Of a stretch of DNA of 64,000 bases, positions 1-9,115 are shown in pieces. The notes under the pieces are model-generated. The model was not told the DNA's origin. It worked only from the letters and a program-made list of their open reading frames with translations, and did not search any database. The position numbers and the translations under genes were made by a program. Every line of letters starts with the position of its first letter. Position 1 is the stretch's first letter. The DNA comes from Planctomycetota bacterium. Lineage in GTDB: Bacteria; Planctomycetota; UBA1135; GCA-002686595. Location of the stretch: the NCBI GenBank assembly GCA_009691855.1, contig SIAI01000020.1, positions 1-64,000 of the forward strand, read 5' to 3'.

Positions 1-168
1 GATCCGTCCGTGCTCGAACAGATCCGCCCGCTGGTGAACGACTCCTCCGAGTCCGTGCGCCGCATCGCCACGCGCATGGTGGAGATGCGCGAGAACCGAC
101 TCGCGCGCGGGCGCGAGGGCGAGCGCCCGCTCGGGCCGCTTCTGCCAAGACCGGCCGGCCCGCGTTGA
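1..168 (+). CDS. C-terminal end of a HEAT-repeat-like protein (partial)
   Basis: The window opens inside a reading frame that runs 55 codons to a TGA at 166-168. The visible residues include an amphipathic helix pair with LVNDSSESVRRIATRMV, the pattern of a HEAT/armadillo-type repeat (hydrophobic residue, small turn with D, then VRR.A). It ends in a basic, proline-rich tail. The rest of the gene lies upstream, so function cannot be stated. The family assignment rests on one repeat and is tentative. Confidence 0.55.
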   Translation, partial: DPSVLEQIRPLVNDSSESVRRIATRMVEMRENRLARGREGERPLGPLLPRPAGPR

Positions 169-202
169 TCGGGAGCTGCGCGCTCGGCAGCGTTCACGTA
201 CC

Positions 203-2764
203 GTGGTGCGGATGAGGACCATGAGAGGACTCTCGTTCTGCCCGTCGATGGCTGTCCTGGTCCTCGGACTCGGAGCTTGCGCGAAGTCCGGTGCCTCGGG
301 AGCGGCGCGGCCCAACCTGCTGCTGATCACGCTCGACACGACGCGCGCCGATCGGCTCGGGTGCTATGGCTACGCGGCGGCGAAGACGCCGGTGCTCGAT
401 GCGCTGGCCGCGCGCGGGGTGGTCTTCGAGCAGGCCTACACGCCCGCGCCGATGACGCTGCCGGCGCACACCACGCTCATGACGGGGCTCCTGCCGCCGC
501 AGCACGGGGCGCGCGTGAACGGGATGCACAAACTGGCGGCGGACGTGCCGACGCTGGCCGAGCGGCTGGCGAAGGAGGGGTATCGCACGGGCGCCTTCGT
601 GGCGGCCTTCGTGCTCAACGAGAAGTTCGGGCTCGCGCGCGGCTTCGAGCGCTACGACGACGATCTCAAGGAGGCCTACAAGCAGGACGTGCCCGAGGGG
701 CTCTCCACGTATCGTCCGGGCGACAAGGTCGTGGATGCGGCGCTCGCCTGGCTCGGGGAAAACGATGGCGATAAGGACGGCGATAAAGACGTCAAAAAAG
801 ACGCGCGGCCCTTCTTCACCTGGGTGCATCTCTACGACGCGCACTTCCCCTGGCATTCACATGGCCCCGATGTCGCAGACCCGAACGCCGAGACGGGGAC
901 CTACGACGGCGAGGTGAGCTTTGCCGACGCGCAGGTCGGACGGCTGCTCGATTTCCTGCGCGCGCACGGGCTCGAGCAGAACACGATCGTCGTCGCGCTG
1001 GCCGATCACGGCGAGGGCCTCGGCGACCACCACGAAACCGAGCACGCCTATCTCTTGAACGAAGAGGTGCTGCACGTGCCATGGATCGTCGCCGGGCCGG
1101 GCGTGAAGGCGGGAGCGCGCGTGGCTGCGCTCGTCTCGCTCGAAGACTTCAATCCCACCGCGCTCGAACTCCTCGGACTCACGCGCATGAGCGGACAGGG
1201 CCGCAGCCTCGTGCCCGCGCTGCGCGGCGAACTGCTCACCTCGGGCGAGAGCTACGCCGAGACCAACCTGCCGTGGACGGCGTATCGCTGGGCGCCGCAG
1301 CGCAGCCTCACCACCGAGCACTGGAAGTACATCCGCACGCCTCAGGTGGAGCTCTACGACCGCACCAGCGACCGCGGTGAGTACGCCAACCTCGCGGTGG
1401 CGAAAGCGGACGTGCTGGCCGAGCTCGACGGCCGTCTGCACAGCTTGGAGGCCAAGCTCGGCGAACGCGCGAGCGACGTGGCCGAGGTCAGCCCGGAGGA
1501 GCACGATCAGATCTCCGCCCTCGGCTACGCCGCGGGCGCGGACGCCGACCTCCCCGCAGACAAGACGGGCCTGGCCGACGTGAAGCAGCGACTGGCGGTC
1601 AAGGATCTCTCGACGCGCCTGCGCACGGGGGTCGCGAAGGGCACGATCGAGGCGCAGGAGCAGCTCGAGATCGCGCAGCGCCTGGTCAGCGAGAGCCCCG
1701 AGACGCCCTCGTTCCACAACGATCTCGGCGAGGCCTTCGTGAAGCTCGGCGACTTCGAGCACGCGTTGCCGGAGCTCACGCACGTCGTGGAGCTCGTGCC
1801 GACGGATGCCGGCGCGCACTATGCGCTCGGCGATGCGTTGCAGCAGATGGGACGCAACGACGAGGCGCGCCCGCACCTCGAGCTGGCGCTGAAGCTCGAG
1901 CCCGAGATGGCCTCGGCGCACGTGGGCATGGGCAACATTCTGCGCGCGGAGAATCGGCCGGACCTCGCCGCGGGCGAATACTCCGAGGCCCTGCGTCTCA
2001 AGCCGGACTATGCCGAGGCGTACTTCAATCTGGCCTTGACCTTCCTGGACCGGGGCATGCCGCAGAAGGCACTCGAGAACTTCGAGCTGGCGCTGAAGAA
2101 CAAGAGCGGCTGGGCGCTCGCGCACGTGAAGATCGCGAACCTGCTCTTGGCCAGTGGCCGCGCCGAGGAGGCCGTGCCGCACTTCGAGGCGGCGCTGGCG
2201 CAGTTCCCGCGCGACGCCGAGCTGCACGACGACTTCGGGCTCGCGCTGCAAGGACTCGGCCGAGCGGACGAGGCGCGCGCGCACTTCCTGGCTGCGGCCG
2301 AGAGCGCCCCGAAATCCTTCCGGCCGCTGGTCCACCTCGGCAACCTGGCCTTCGCCTACGGCAAGGACGAGCTCGCGCTGCAACGCTACGAAGAAGCGCT
2401 GCGCCTCGAGCCGGGCGAGGCGGAGCCGACCGCTCGCCTGGCGCGCTTCCTGGCCAGCACGCCGGACGAGACGCTGCGCAACGGCGAGCGCGCCCTGGCC
2501 CTGGCCGAGCGCGCCTCCGACCTGACGGGCGGCGAGAACCCGCATGCGCTCGACACCCTGGCCGCGGCCTACGCCGCCGCGGGACGCTTCCCTACGGCCG
2601 TGACCGCGGCCCACCATGCCGCGCAGCGCGCGCGCGCGGCCGGCGACGAGGCTCTGGCCGGCGAGATCGAGCAGCGCCTCGCGCTGTATGCGCTGGAGAA
2701 GCCCTTCATCGCGCCGCGCGCGGAGCTCCAGAGCCCCGCGGTCGAGGGCGAAGAGACACGCTGA
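203..2764 (+). CDS. Lipoprotein: sulfatase/alkaline-phosphatase-superfamily domain fused to TPR repeats
   Basis: Residue numbers use the GTG at 203; ATG starts at 212 and 221 are equally possible and keep the signal. A short signal ends in the lipobox LGAC (Cys26), so an envelope lipoprotein is expected. Residues 36-430 form a sulfatase-like fold: LITLDTTRADRLGCYG carries the first metal Asp (D45) and ADHGE near 267-271 the second metal cluster. Where classical sulfatases have C/S-x-P-x-R (formylglycine), this protein has T-L-P-A-H (Thr85), so it is probably not a formylglycine sulfatase; a Thr nucleophile as in phosphoglycerol transferases or phosphatases is plausible. A D/K-rich insert lies near residues 190-200. 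Residues about 490-830 are a row of TPR repeats (for example AHYALGDALQQMGRNDEARP). Substrate is unknown. Confidence 0.85.
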   Translation: MVRMRTMRGLSFCPSMAVLVLGLGACAKSGASGAARPNLLLITLDTTRADRLGCYGYAAAKTPVLDALAARGVVFEQAYTPAPMTLPAHTTLMTGLLPPQHGARVNGMHKLAADVPTLAERLAKEGYRTGAFVAAFVLNEKFGLARGFERYDDDLKEAYKQDVPEGLSTYRPGDKVVDAALAWLGENDGDKDGDKDVKKDARPFFTWVHLYDAHFPWHSHGPDVADPNAETGTYDGEVSFADAQVGRLLDFLRAHGLEQNTIVVALADHGEGLGDHHETEHAYLLNEEVLHVPWIVAGPGVKAGARVAALVSLEDFNPTALELLGLTRMSGQGRSLVPALRGELLTSGESYAETNLPWTAYRWAPQRSLTTEHWKYIRTPQVELYDRTSDRGEYANLAVAKADVLAELDGRLHSLEAKLGERASDVAEVSPEEHDQISALGYAAGADADLPADKTGLADVKQRLAVKDLSTRLRTGVAKGTIEAQEQLEIAQRLVSESPETPSFHNDLGEAFVKLGDFEHALPELTHVVELVPTDAGAHYALGDALQQMGRNDEARPHLELALKLEPEMASAHVGMGNILRAENRPDLAAGEYSEALRLKPDYAEAYFNLALTFLDRGMPQKALENFELALKNKSGWALAHVKIANLLLASGRAEEAVPHFEAALAQFPRDAELHDDFGLALQGLGRADEARAHFLAAAESAPKSFRPLVHLGNLAFAYGKDELALQRYEEALRLEPGEAEPTARLARFLASTPDETLRNGERALALAERASDLTGGENPHALDTLAAAYAAAGRFPTAVTAAHHAAQRARAAGDEALAGEIEQRLALYALEKPFIAPRAELQSPAVEGEETR

Positions 2765-2801
2765 GCGCTTTCGACTGCGGCCTCAGGCCGCACTGGCGCT
2801 C
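2763..2801. terminator. Stem-loop after the sulfatase-like gene
   Basis: Starting in the stop codon, an outer stem (GAGCGC/GCGCTC) encloses an inner stem TGCGGCCT/AGGCCGCA (2776-2783 with 2785-2792). The inner arms almost touch, so only part can pair in RNA. There is no T-tract. A terminator role is a guess from position. Confidence 0.3.
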
Positions 2802-2869
2802 GCCGGCCCGTCCAACCGAGTAGAGTGGACTGCTGGGCGCGTGGCGGAGGAAGGCGGCGCGTCCTGGCG

Positions 2870-5800
2870 ATGACTCGACCCACCGGACATCCCCTGCGCG
2901 GTCTGTTCGTCGCCCAGTTCCTCGGAGCATTCAACGACTGCGCCTTCAAGCTGCTCGTGCCGCTGCTCGCCTTGCGCTCCTTCGAGCAGACGCTGAGCGG
3001 GCCTGAACTCGACCGCGCGGGGCAGTTGCTCACGGCCAAGGCGTTCCTGATCTTCCAGCTGCCGCTCATCGTCTGCTCGCTGCCTGCCGGAGCGCTGGCC
3101 GACAGGCTCTCGAAGCGCACACTCATCCTGGCCGTCAAGGGGCTCGAGGTCGCGTTGATGGTCGCCGGCTGTGCCCTGCTGGCGCTCGATGGGCGCGGTG
3201 GCGGCGCGCTCTTCTTCCTGCTGGCCGGCCTCGGTGTGCACAGCGCGCTCTTCGCGCCGGCGAAGTACGGGATCCTGCCCGAGCTCGTCGCGCACGATCG
3301 GCTGAGTGCGAGCAACGGGTTGCTCGAGATGTGGACGATGGTCGCGATCATCACGGGCACCGCGGCCGGTGGCTGGTTGCTCGGGACGAGCGGCGCCCAG
3401 ACCTGGCACGCCGGCGCGGCCTTCTCGGCGCTGGCCGTGGCCGGCTTGCTCGCGGCCCTGGCGATCCCACGCGTGCCCGCGGCGGGCGCGCCCAAGCCCG
3501 TGCGCGTGGCCGTGCGCGAAGGCTGGAGCGCGATCCGCTCGGGACGCGTGCTGCGGCTCGCGATCCTGGGTTCGGTGTTCTTCTGGCTGATCGCGAGCGC
3601 CCTCGGGCAGATCATGATCGCGCACGCCAAGACCGGGCTCGGCCTGTCGGAGGCGATGTCCGGCGTTCCGCTGGCGGCGATCGGAGTCGGGCTGGCGTGC
3701 GGAGCCCTGCTCGCCGCGCGCCTCTCGGGCGACAAGGTCGAACTCGGACTCGTGCCCCTCGGCGGGCTCGGCCTCACGCTGGCGGTCGTGCTGCTCGGCG
3801 GGCTCTTCCCCGGAGCCGTCGGCACGGTCGTGATCCTCTTCGGACTCGGCCTGGCCTCCGGCCTGATCGTCGTCCCGCTCAACGCGCTGATCCAGTGGCA
3901 CGCACCCGCCGAGCGGCGTGGCTCCGTGTTGGGGCTCAGCAACGTGCTGATCTACACCGGGATGCTCGCGGGCACGCTGGGGGCCGGAGCGGGCGCCTAC
4001 TTCAACCTCGACGTGCGCACGATGGTGCTCGCGTTGGCGGCGCTGACGGTGGGCGGCACGCTGTGGGCGCTGTGGCTCCTGCCCGAGGCGTTGCTCCGTC
4101 TCGCGCTGATCATCCTGACGCGCACGCTCTATCGCCTGCGCGTCGTGGGCCGCGCGAACCTGCCGGAAATGGGCGGCGTGCTGCTCGCGCCGAATCACGT
4201 CTCGATGGTCGACGGCCTCTTCTTGATGGCGGCCACGGATCGCCCGATCCGCTTCCTGGTCGACAAGAGCGAGACGGAGAAGTGGTGGCAGAAGCCGTTC
4301 ATGCGCGCGCTCGACGCCATCCCGGTCAGCGCCAGCGGCGGGCCGCGCGCGATCCTGCATGCGCTGCGCGAAGCCGGCCAACACCTCGCGGAGGGACACG
4401 TCGTCTGCATCTTCCCCGAAGGGCAGCTCACGCGCACGGGCATGACGCAACCCTTCCGGCGCGGCATGGAGCGCATCGCCAAGGGGCGCGCGGCGCCGAT
4501 CGTGCCCGTGCACCTCGGCGGCGCGTGGGGCAGCATCTTCAGCGGCGCGCGCGGGCGCTTCGTGTGGAAGCTGCCCGACAGGATCCCCTATCCGGTCACG
4601 GTCACGTTCGGAACACCGCTCGCGCCCGAGACGTCGGCCGCGGAGACGCGCCGCGTCGTCCTCGATCTAGGCGAAGCGGAATGGCGCCGGCGCATCGCGG
4701 GGTTCGAGACGCTCCATCGTTCTTTCATCCGCAGCGCGCGGCGCCACCCGCGCCGGCGCGCGCTCGGTCAGCGCTCGACCGGCGAGCGCTCGCGCATCCA
4801 GCTCCTGGCGAGCGCCGTCGCCCTGGCGCGTGAACTGCGCATGCCCTGGAGAGAGGCCGAGGCGGTCGGGATCCTGCTGCCTCCGAGCGTGGCCACTGCG
4901 GCGCTCAACCTCGCCGCCGCGCTGGCCGGCAAGGCAAGCGTGAACCTGAACTACACGGCCGGCCGCGCCGGGCTCGAATCCGCCGCGCGGCAGGCCGGAC
5001 TGACCAGTGTGGTCACGAGCCGCGCCTTCCTCGCCAAAGCGGAGCTCGAGCTACCCGCGTCGTTGCGCGTCCTGTTCCTCGAGGACGTGCAGGCGCGCAT
5101 CGGTGGTCGTGCGCGCTTCGTGGCCCTGCTCTGGTCCCGATTCGCGCCCATCGCACGGCTCGAGCGCCTGGCGGGTGCGCGGCGTGCCGCGACCCTGGAT
5201 GACGTCCTCACGATCCTCTTCTCGAGCGGCTCGACCGGCGAGCCGAAGGGCGTTCCGCTCACGCACCGCAACTTGATCGCGAACACGGAGGGCCTCGCCG
5301 AGGTCATGGGCGTCCAACCCCGTGACGGCTTGCTCGGGATCCTGCCGACGTTCCACTCCTTCGGGTACATGACCTTGTGGTTCGCGCTGAACCACGGCGT
5401 GTTCCTGTTCCTGCACCCGAACCCCCTCGAAGCCGAGGCCATCGGCGAGATCGTCGAGCAGCAGCGGCTCACGCTGATGATCGCCACGCCGACGTTCCTC
5501 TCGATCTACATGCGCCGCGTCGCGCCGGCTCAGTTCGGATCCCTGCGCCTGATCCTGGCCGGAGCCGAGAAGATGCCCGAACGGCTCGCGCTCGCCTTCG
5601 AGGACCAGTTCGGCATCCGCCCGATCGAGGGCTACGGCACGACCGAGTGCTCGCCGGTCGTCGCGGTCAGCACCGCCACCGTGCGCAAGGCGGGCATCCA
5701 CCAGCCGGGCTCGAAGCGCGGCAGCGTCGGACAAGCGCTGCCCGGCGTGTCGCTGCGCATCGTGGATCCACAGACCCTCGCCGAGCTCCCGCTCGGCGAG

Positions 5801-6280
5801 CCCGGCCTCTTGCTCGTCAAGGGCGCCAACGTCATGCAGGGCTACCTCGGGCGGCCCGATCTCTCGGCCGAGGTCCTGCGCGACGGCTGGTACGTGACGG
5901 GCGACATCGCCACGCTCGACGAGGAGGGTTTCCTGCGCATCACGGACCGCCTGGCGCGCTTCAGCAAGATCGGCGGCGAGATGGTGCCGCACGGCAGGGT
6001 CGAGGAAGCCCTGCACCAGGCCGCGGACGCCGAGGGTGCGGTGTTCGCCGTCACCGCGATCCCGGACGAGAAGAAGGGCGAGCGGCTCGCCGTCCTGACC
6101 ACGCTCGACGAGGCGCGGCTACCGGCCGTGCTCGCCAAGCTGGCCACGATGGGCCTGCCGAACCTGTTCCTGCCGCGCCTCGACGCCTTCGTGAGGGTGG
6201 ACGCGCTGCCCGCGCTGGGAACGGGCAAGATCGACCTGAAGCGCGTCAAGCAGATCGCGCTCGAACGCTCGAAGGGCTGA
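2870..6280 (+). CDS. Fused MFS lysophospholipid transporter / PlsC acyltransferase / acyl-CoA(ACP) synthetase
   Basis: The 1136-residue protein joins three enzymes of phospholipid remodelling. About residues 1-405 are a 12-helix MFS transporter with the LplT-like start FVAQFLGAFNDCAFK. About 430-620 are a PlsC acyltransferase with NHVSMVD (H-x4-D near 442) and FPEGQLTRTG. About 650-1136 are an AMP-forming synthetase with SSGSTGEPKG near 782 and YGTTECSP. By analogy with LplT and Aas, it would flip lysophospholipid inward, activate a fatty acid and reacylate the lipid at the inner membrane. I chose ATG 2870 because the MFS domain begins directly after it and an AG-rich stretch lies at 2847-2854; an ATG at 2825 is in frame but adds only a low-complexity arginine-rich leader. 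The next gene starts 14 bp downstream. Confidence 0.9.
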   Translation: MTRPTGHPLRGLFVAQFLGAFNDCAFKLLVPLLALRSFEQTLSGPELDRAGQLLTAKAFLIFQLPLIVCSLPAGALADRLSKRTLILAVKGLEVALMVAGCALLALDGRGGGALFFLLAGLGVHSALFAPAKYGILPELVAHDRLSASNGLLEMWTMVAIITGTAAGGWLLGTSGAQTWHAGAAFSALAVAGLLAALAIPRVPAAGAPKPVRVAVREGWSAIRSGRVLRLAILGSVFFWLIASALGQIMIAHAKTGLGLSEAMSGVPLAAIGVGLACGALLAARLSGDKVELGLVPLGGLGLTLAVVLLGGLFPGAVGTVVILFGLGLASGLIVVPLNALIQWHAPAERRGSVLGLSNVLIYTGMLAGTLGAGAGAYFNLDVRTMVLALAALTVGGTLWALWLLPEALLRLALIILTRTLYRLRVVGRANLPEMGGVLLAPNHVSMVDGLFLMAATDRPIRFLVDKSETEKWWQKPFMRALDAIPVSASGGPRAILHALREAGQHLAEGHVVCIFPEGQLTRTGMTQPFRRGMERIAKGRAAPIVPVHLGGAWGSIFSGARGRFVWKLPDRIPYPVTVTFGTPLAPETSAAETRRVVLDLGEAEWRRRIAGFETLHRSFIRSARRHPRRRALGQRSTGERSRIQLLASAVALARELRMPWREAEAVGILLPPSVATAALNLAAALAGKASVNLNYTAGRAGLESAARQAGLTSVVTSRAFLAKAELELPASLRVLFLEDVQARIGGRARFVALLWSRFAPIARLERLAGARRAATLDDVLTILFSSGSTGEPKGVPLTHRNLIANTEGLAEVMGVQPRDGLLGILPTFHSFGYMTLWFALNHGVFLFLHPNPLEAEAIGEIVEQQRLTLMIATPTFLSIYMRRVAPAQFGSLRLILAGAEKMPERLALAFEDQFGIRPIEGYGTTECSPVVAVSTATVRKAGIHQPGSKRGSVGQALPGVSLRIVDPQTLAELPLGEPGLLLVKGANVMQGYLGRPDLSAEVLRDGWYVTGDIATLDEEGFLRITDRLARFSKIGGEMVPHGRVEEALHQAADAEGAVFAVTAIPDEKKGERLAVLTTLDEARLPAVLAKLATMGLPNLFLPRLDAFVRVDALPALGTGKIDLKRVKQIALERSKG

Positions 6281-6294
6281 ACGAGGACACGCCC

Positions 6295-7614
6295 ATGCAC
6301 TCGGTCCCGCGCTACACGGACCACCCCATGGACGGAGACGGCCGAGACGCACCTGTCCGATCCCCGGCACGGGAGCGCTTCTGCGGGCCTACCCTTGGGC
6401 GTTGGCTCGTGGCGTCGCTTCTCGCCGCCCTCGGCGCGTGTTCGAACACATTGCAGACCGCGATCGACCGCGTGCACGCCGTCAGACCAGAGGCGCGGCT
6501 GGAGGGGTGCGAGCTCACGACCTGGACGGCCATGCCGCCTTCGCGCGTCGAGGACGAGGACCTCCTGTCTTTTCCGTTCGCACGCTCGGTCATCGCGGCG
6601 CACAGCCAGGTGCTGGCCGAAATCGGCATCTTCCTTCCCGGCGAAGCCGAACAACTCGGGAACCGGATCGCCGGCGACGGTGCTGAGTGGGCCACCGCCT
6701 TCGTGGTTCCTTCGCAAGCGCTCGTGGTCGTGCGCGAGGGGAGTTCGAGCAACCTGCACGTCTTGATGCACGAGGTCGGACACCTTGCGTCCCACTCCGC
6801 CGGCTACTGGAAGGCTGCCGAGGCCGGCCTGGCGCTGCGTTCCGACCGGCCTCGGGATCCCGCGTGGATCGACCTCGATGCCTTCCTCTCCACCTGGGCG
6901 ATCGAGGAAGGCATCGCCGAAGTCACGGCTCTGGCCGCCGAGCAGCACGCCCAGAAGGGCTCGACGAGTCTGGCCCCACTTGCCGTGGGCTCCGACTTCG
7001 GGCGCAGGCTCCTCGAGCGGCCCACGCTCGTCGGCCCGGGACACATCGTGCTGGGATCGCGCGCCTTCGACCTGAAGGCCGGAGAAGAAGTCGTCGTGGC
7101 GCCAACGCTCGAAGAACTCCTGCTCGATTTTGCCTACCAGGGTGGACAGGGCTACGTGCTCGCCCACGAATCCGTCACCCCGCTCGAAGCGCACTTCGCA
7201 GCGACGTGGAGAGACTACCGCCACACGACGCGAGAAATCCTCCAGCCGCGCGACGAGCGCGCACCCTCGGGCCTCGCGCGAGCGTGTCGCGAACGATGGT
7301 CGACGCTCGATCCGCAGCCAGCGGGAGCCACGCGCGTGGGCGCATTGCTGGCCTTCCATGTCGCCACCGCTCACGGCGAAGAGCCCGCAGCAGCGCTCGA
7401 ACTGGCGTGTACCCTGCAGGACGACATCGCCTTGCGCTGGGCGGACGGCTCGGGTCTGTGGATCGGGCGTTTCGGGTCCGAGGCGGTTGCGACCGAGTTC
7501 GCAGCGCGTCTACGCCTGCGGACCAGCGCCACCGTGAGTGTCCTCGCGGGCGACGTCCAGGTCGTAGCCGGGGCCGTTCCGGCGCGGTTGCTCGAGGGCG
7601 TCGCAGCCTGGTGA
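6295..7614 (+). CDS. Lipoprotein with HExxH zinc-metallopeptidase-like domain
   Basis: This 439-residue protein has a late signal (LVASLLAALGAC lipobox) after a roughly 35-residue hydrophilic leader; a second ATG at 6328 would shorten that leader. The core holds LMHEVGHLASH (H159, E160, H163) and, about 40 residues later, WAIEEGIAEVTAL (E204/E205 and E209), the arrangement of a gluzincin-type zinc peptidase. The remainder is unlike any family I recognise. It follows the acyltransferase fusion by 14 bp and may be cotranscribed. Catalytic activity is predicted only from the zinc-site geometry. Confidence 0.75.
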   Translation: MHSVPRYTDHPMDGDGRDAPVRSPARERFCGPTLGRWLVASLLAALGACSNTLQTAIDRVHAVRPEARLEGCELTTWTAMPPSRVEDEDLLSFPFARSVIAAHSQVLAEIGIFLPGEAEQLGNRIAGDGAEWATAFVVPSQALVVVREGSSSNLHVLMHEVGHLASHSAGYWKAAEAGLALRSDRPRDPAWIDLDAFLSTWAIEEGIAEVTALAAEQHAQKGSTSLAPLAVGSDFGRRLLERPTLVGPGHIVLGSRAFDLKAGEEVVVAPTLEELLLDFAYQGGQGYVLAHESVTPLEAHFAATWRDYRHTTREILQPRDERAPSGLARACRERWSTLDPQPAGATRVGALLAFHVATAHGEEPAAALELACTLQDDIALRWADGSGLWIGRFGSEAVATEFAARLRLRTSATVSVLAGDVQVVAGAVPARLLEGVAAW

Positions 7615-7689
7615 GACCTGGAGGAGGAGCCCCGAGGACCGCGGTCGAGAGCGCCGAAGCACTGCCCAGCGGAAAAATAGAACTCCCGG

Positions 7690-7726
7690 CGGCCTGTGCG
7701 GCCCAAACGGGCCGCCGCGCAGGCCG
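7690..7726. terminator. GC-rich hairpin between the peptidase gene and the sigma factor gene
   Basis: Arms CGGCCTGTGCGGCCC and GGGCCGCCGCGCAGGCCG pair around an AAAC loop with a small bulge. It lies between codirectional genes, with no U-tract. It may end the upstream transcript or act in the sigma-factor leader. Confidence 0.4.
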
Positions 7727-7800
7727 TAGCCAGGCGCGCATGGCCGGAATCCCTCGTCCGCGCTCCGCCCGCGCTCGTCCAATCGGCTGAAATCGCGCCC

Positions 7801-8355
7801 ATGGAGACCCCGGACGAAGACCTGGTGTCCCGCTTCCAGAGCGGAGACGAGTCCGCCTTCGAGGTCATGGTCGCGAAGTGGAACGAGCCCATCCTCCAGC
7901 TCGCCACGCGCCTGACCGGCGATCTCGAGGAGGCGAAAGACGTGCGTCAGATGGCCCTCATCAAGACCTACCAAGGACTGGGACGCTTCGAGGGGCGCGC
8001 GCGCTTCTCGACCTGGATCTATCGCGTGGTGCTCAACCTCTGCCGCGATCGCAAGCGCAACGCGGCGGTGCGCGCGCGCGCGCTCGAGGACTCGGTGCGC
8101 GAGAAGGACGGCGACTACGTGCTGGTGGAGACCGGCTTCCACGTGGCGCGCGACCGCGAGCTGGCCGAGATCGTGGCCCAGGCGGTGCTCGCGCTGCCGG
8201 CGGCCGAGCGCGAGGTCGTCGTGCTGCGCCACTACCACGAGCTCGGCTTCCCGGCCATCGCCGAGATCCTGGGTTCACCCGTCACGACCGTGAAGTCGCG
8301 CATGACGCGCGGCCTGACCCTGCTGCGCACGCGGCTCGCCACGCTGGAGACCTGA
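7801..8355 (+). CDS. ECF-type RNA polymerase sigma factor
   Basis: The protein is 184 residues from the ATG at 7801, chosen because METPDEDLVSRFQSGDESAF is the usual N-terminus of region 2. Region 2 includes the helix DVRQMALIKTYQGLGRFEGRA and the ARFSTWIYRVVLN segment. Region 4 (about 128-184) has LPAAEREVVVLRHYHELG and a helix-turn-helix ending in VTTVKSRMTRG. There is no additional C-terminal domain. The anti-sigma gene begins one base after the stop, so the pair is translationally coupled. The promoter is probably in the 186-bp gap upstream, but I see no convincing boxes. Confidence 0.93.
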   Translation: METPDEDLVSRFQSGDESAFEVMVAKWNEPILQLATRLTGDLEEAKDVRQMALIKTYQGLGRFEGRARFSTWIYRVVLNLCRDRKRNAAVRARALEDSVREKDGDYVLVETGFHVARDRELAEIVAQAVLALPAAEREVVVLRHYHELGFPAIAEILGSPVTTVKSRMTRGLTLLRTRLATLET

Positions 8356-8356
8356 C

Positions 8357-9094
8357 ATGGAACACGAAGACCTGACTCCCGACTGCGGACGGATGCGGAA
8401 CGAGCTCGCCGGCTACCTGTACGGCGAGCTGGCGCTGGACGCGCGCACGCTGCTCGAAGCGCACCTCGAAGGCTGCGGCGCGTGCCGCGAGGAGCTGAGC
8501 GGGTTGCGCGAGACGCAGGCCCTGCTCGGACGCTGGGAGACGCCGCCGGCCAACGACGACCCGCGCGAGCTCGCCGCGGCGATCGCGGCGCGCGCGGGGC
8601 AAGCGCTGCCGCGGCTCGCGGTCCAGCCGCGACGCGCGCGCCTGGTGCGCTGGAGCGCGCTGCTGTGCGGCGCGGCGGCGGCGCTGCTGTTCCTGCTGAG
8701 CGTGCTCGGCACGCGGGTGAGCTTCGAAGGCGGGAACCTGCAGCTCAGCTTCGCGCTGCCAGGCGCGAGCGCGCCCGCGCCGCGCGACACGCTCTCGGCT
8801 GACGAGGTGCAGGCCTACATCGCGCAGCAGGTGGCGCTGCACACGTCGCACCTCGAGCAGAACTTCGAGCAGAGCCAGAGAGCGCTGTACCAGCGCGTGG
8901 CGCAGATGAACAAGGAAGAGCTGCTGCGTCTGGCACAGACCGTGGACTACGCGCTGGACCAGAACCAGGAGGCGCTGAACTCCCGCCTGAACAACTTCGC
9001 GCGCACGGCGGCCAGCACCGACGCGCAGACGATCCAGGCGCTGAATCAACTCGCGACCATGACCGTCTCGAACCCGAACCACCCGAACCGCTGA
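8357..9094 (+). CDS. Membrane-bound anti-sigma factor with zf-HC2 zinc finger
   Basis: Of 245 residues, the first 60 form an anti-sigma zinc-binding domain with H-x3-C-x2-C in HLEGCGACREEL. A single membrane helix (WSALLCGAAAALLFLLSVL, about residues 97-115) follows. The C-terminal part, about 145-245, is outside the cytoplasm and looks coiled-coil (repeated Q/E/L heptads). It should hold the adjacent ECF sigma factor until an envelope signal is received. The sensor segment is not like a known receptor domain. Confidence 0.88.
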   Translation: MEHEDLTPDCGRMRNELAGYLYGELALDARTLLEAHLEGCGACREELSGLRETQALLGRWETPPANDDPRELAAAIAARAGQALPRLAVQPRRARLVRWSALLCGAAAALLFLLSVLGTRVSFEGGNLQLSFALPGASAPAPRDTLSADEVQAYIAQQVALHTSHLEQNFEQSQRALYQRVAQMNKEELLRLAQTVDYALDQNQEALNSRLNNFARTAASTDAQTIQALNQLATMTVSNPNHPNR

Positions 9095-9115
9095 ACCTCT
9101 AGCACCCTTCTCGCC

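Noticed and set aside
857-2617. A 586-codon minus-strand open frame opposite the sulfatase/TPR gene
   Set aside because: It shows no domain pattern and is opposite a gene with clear motifs.
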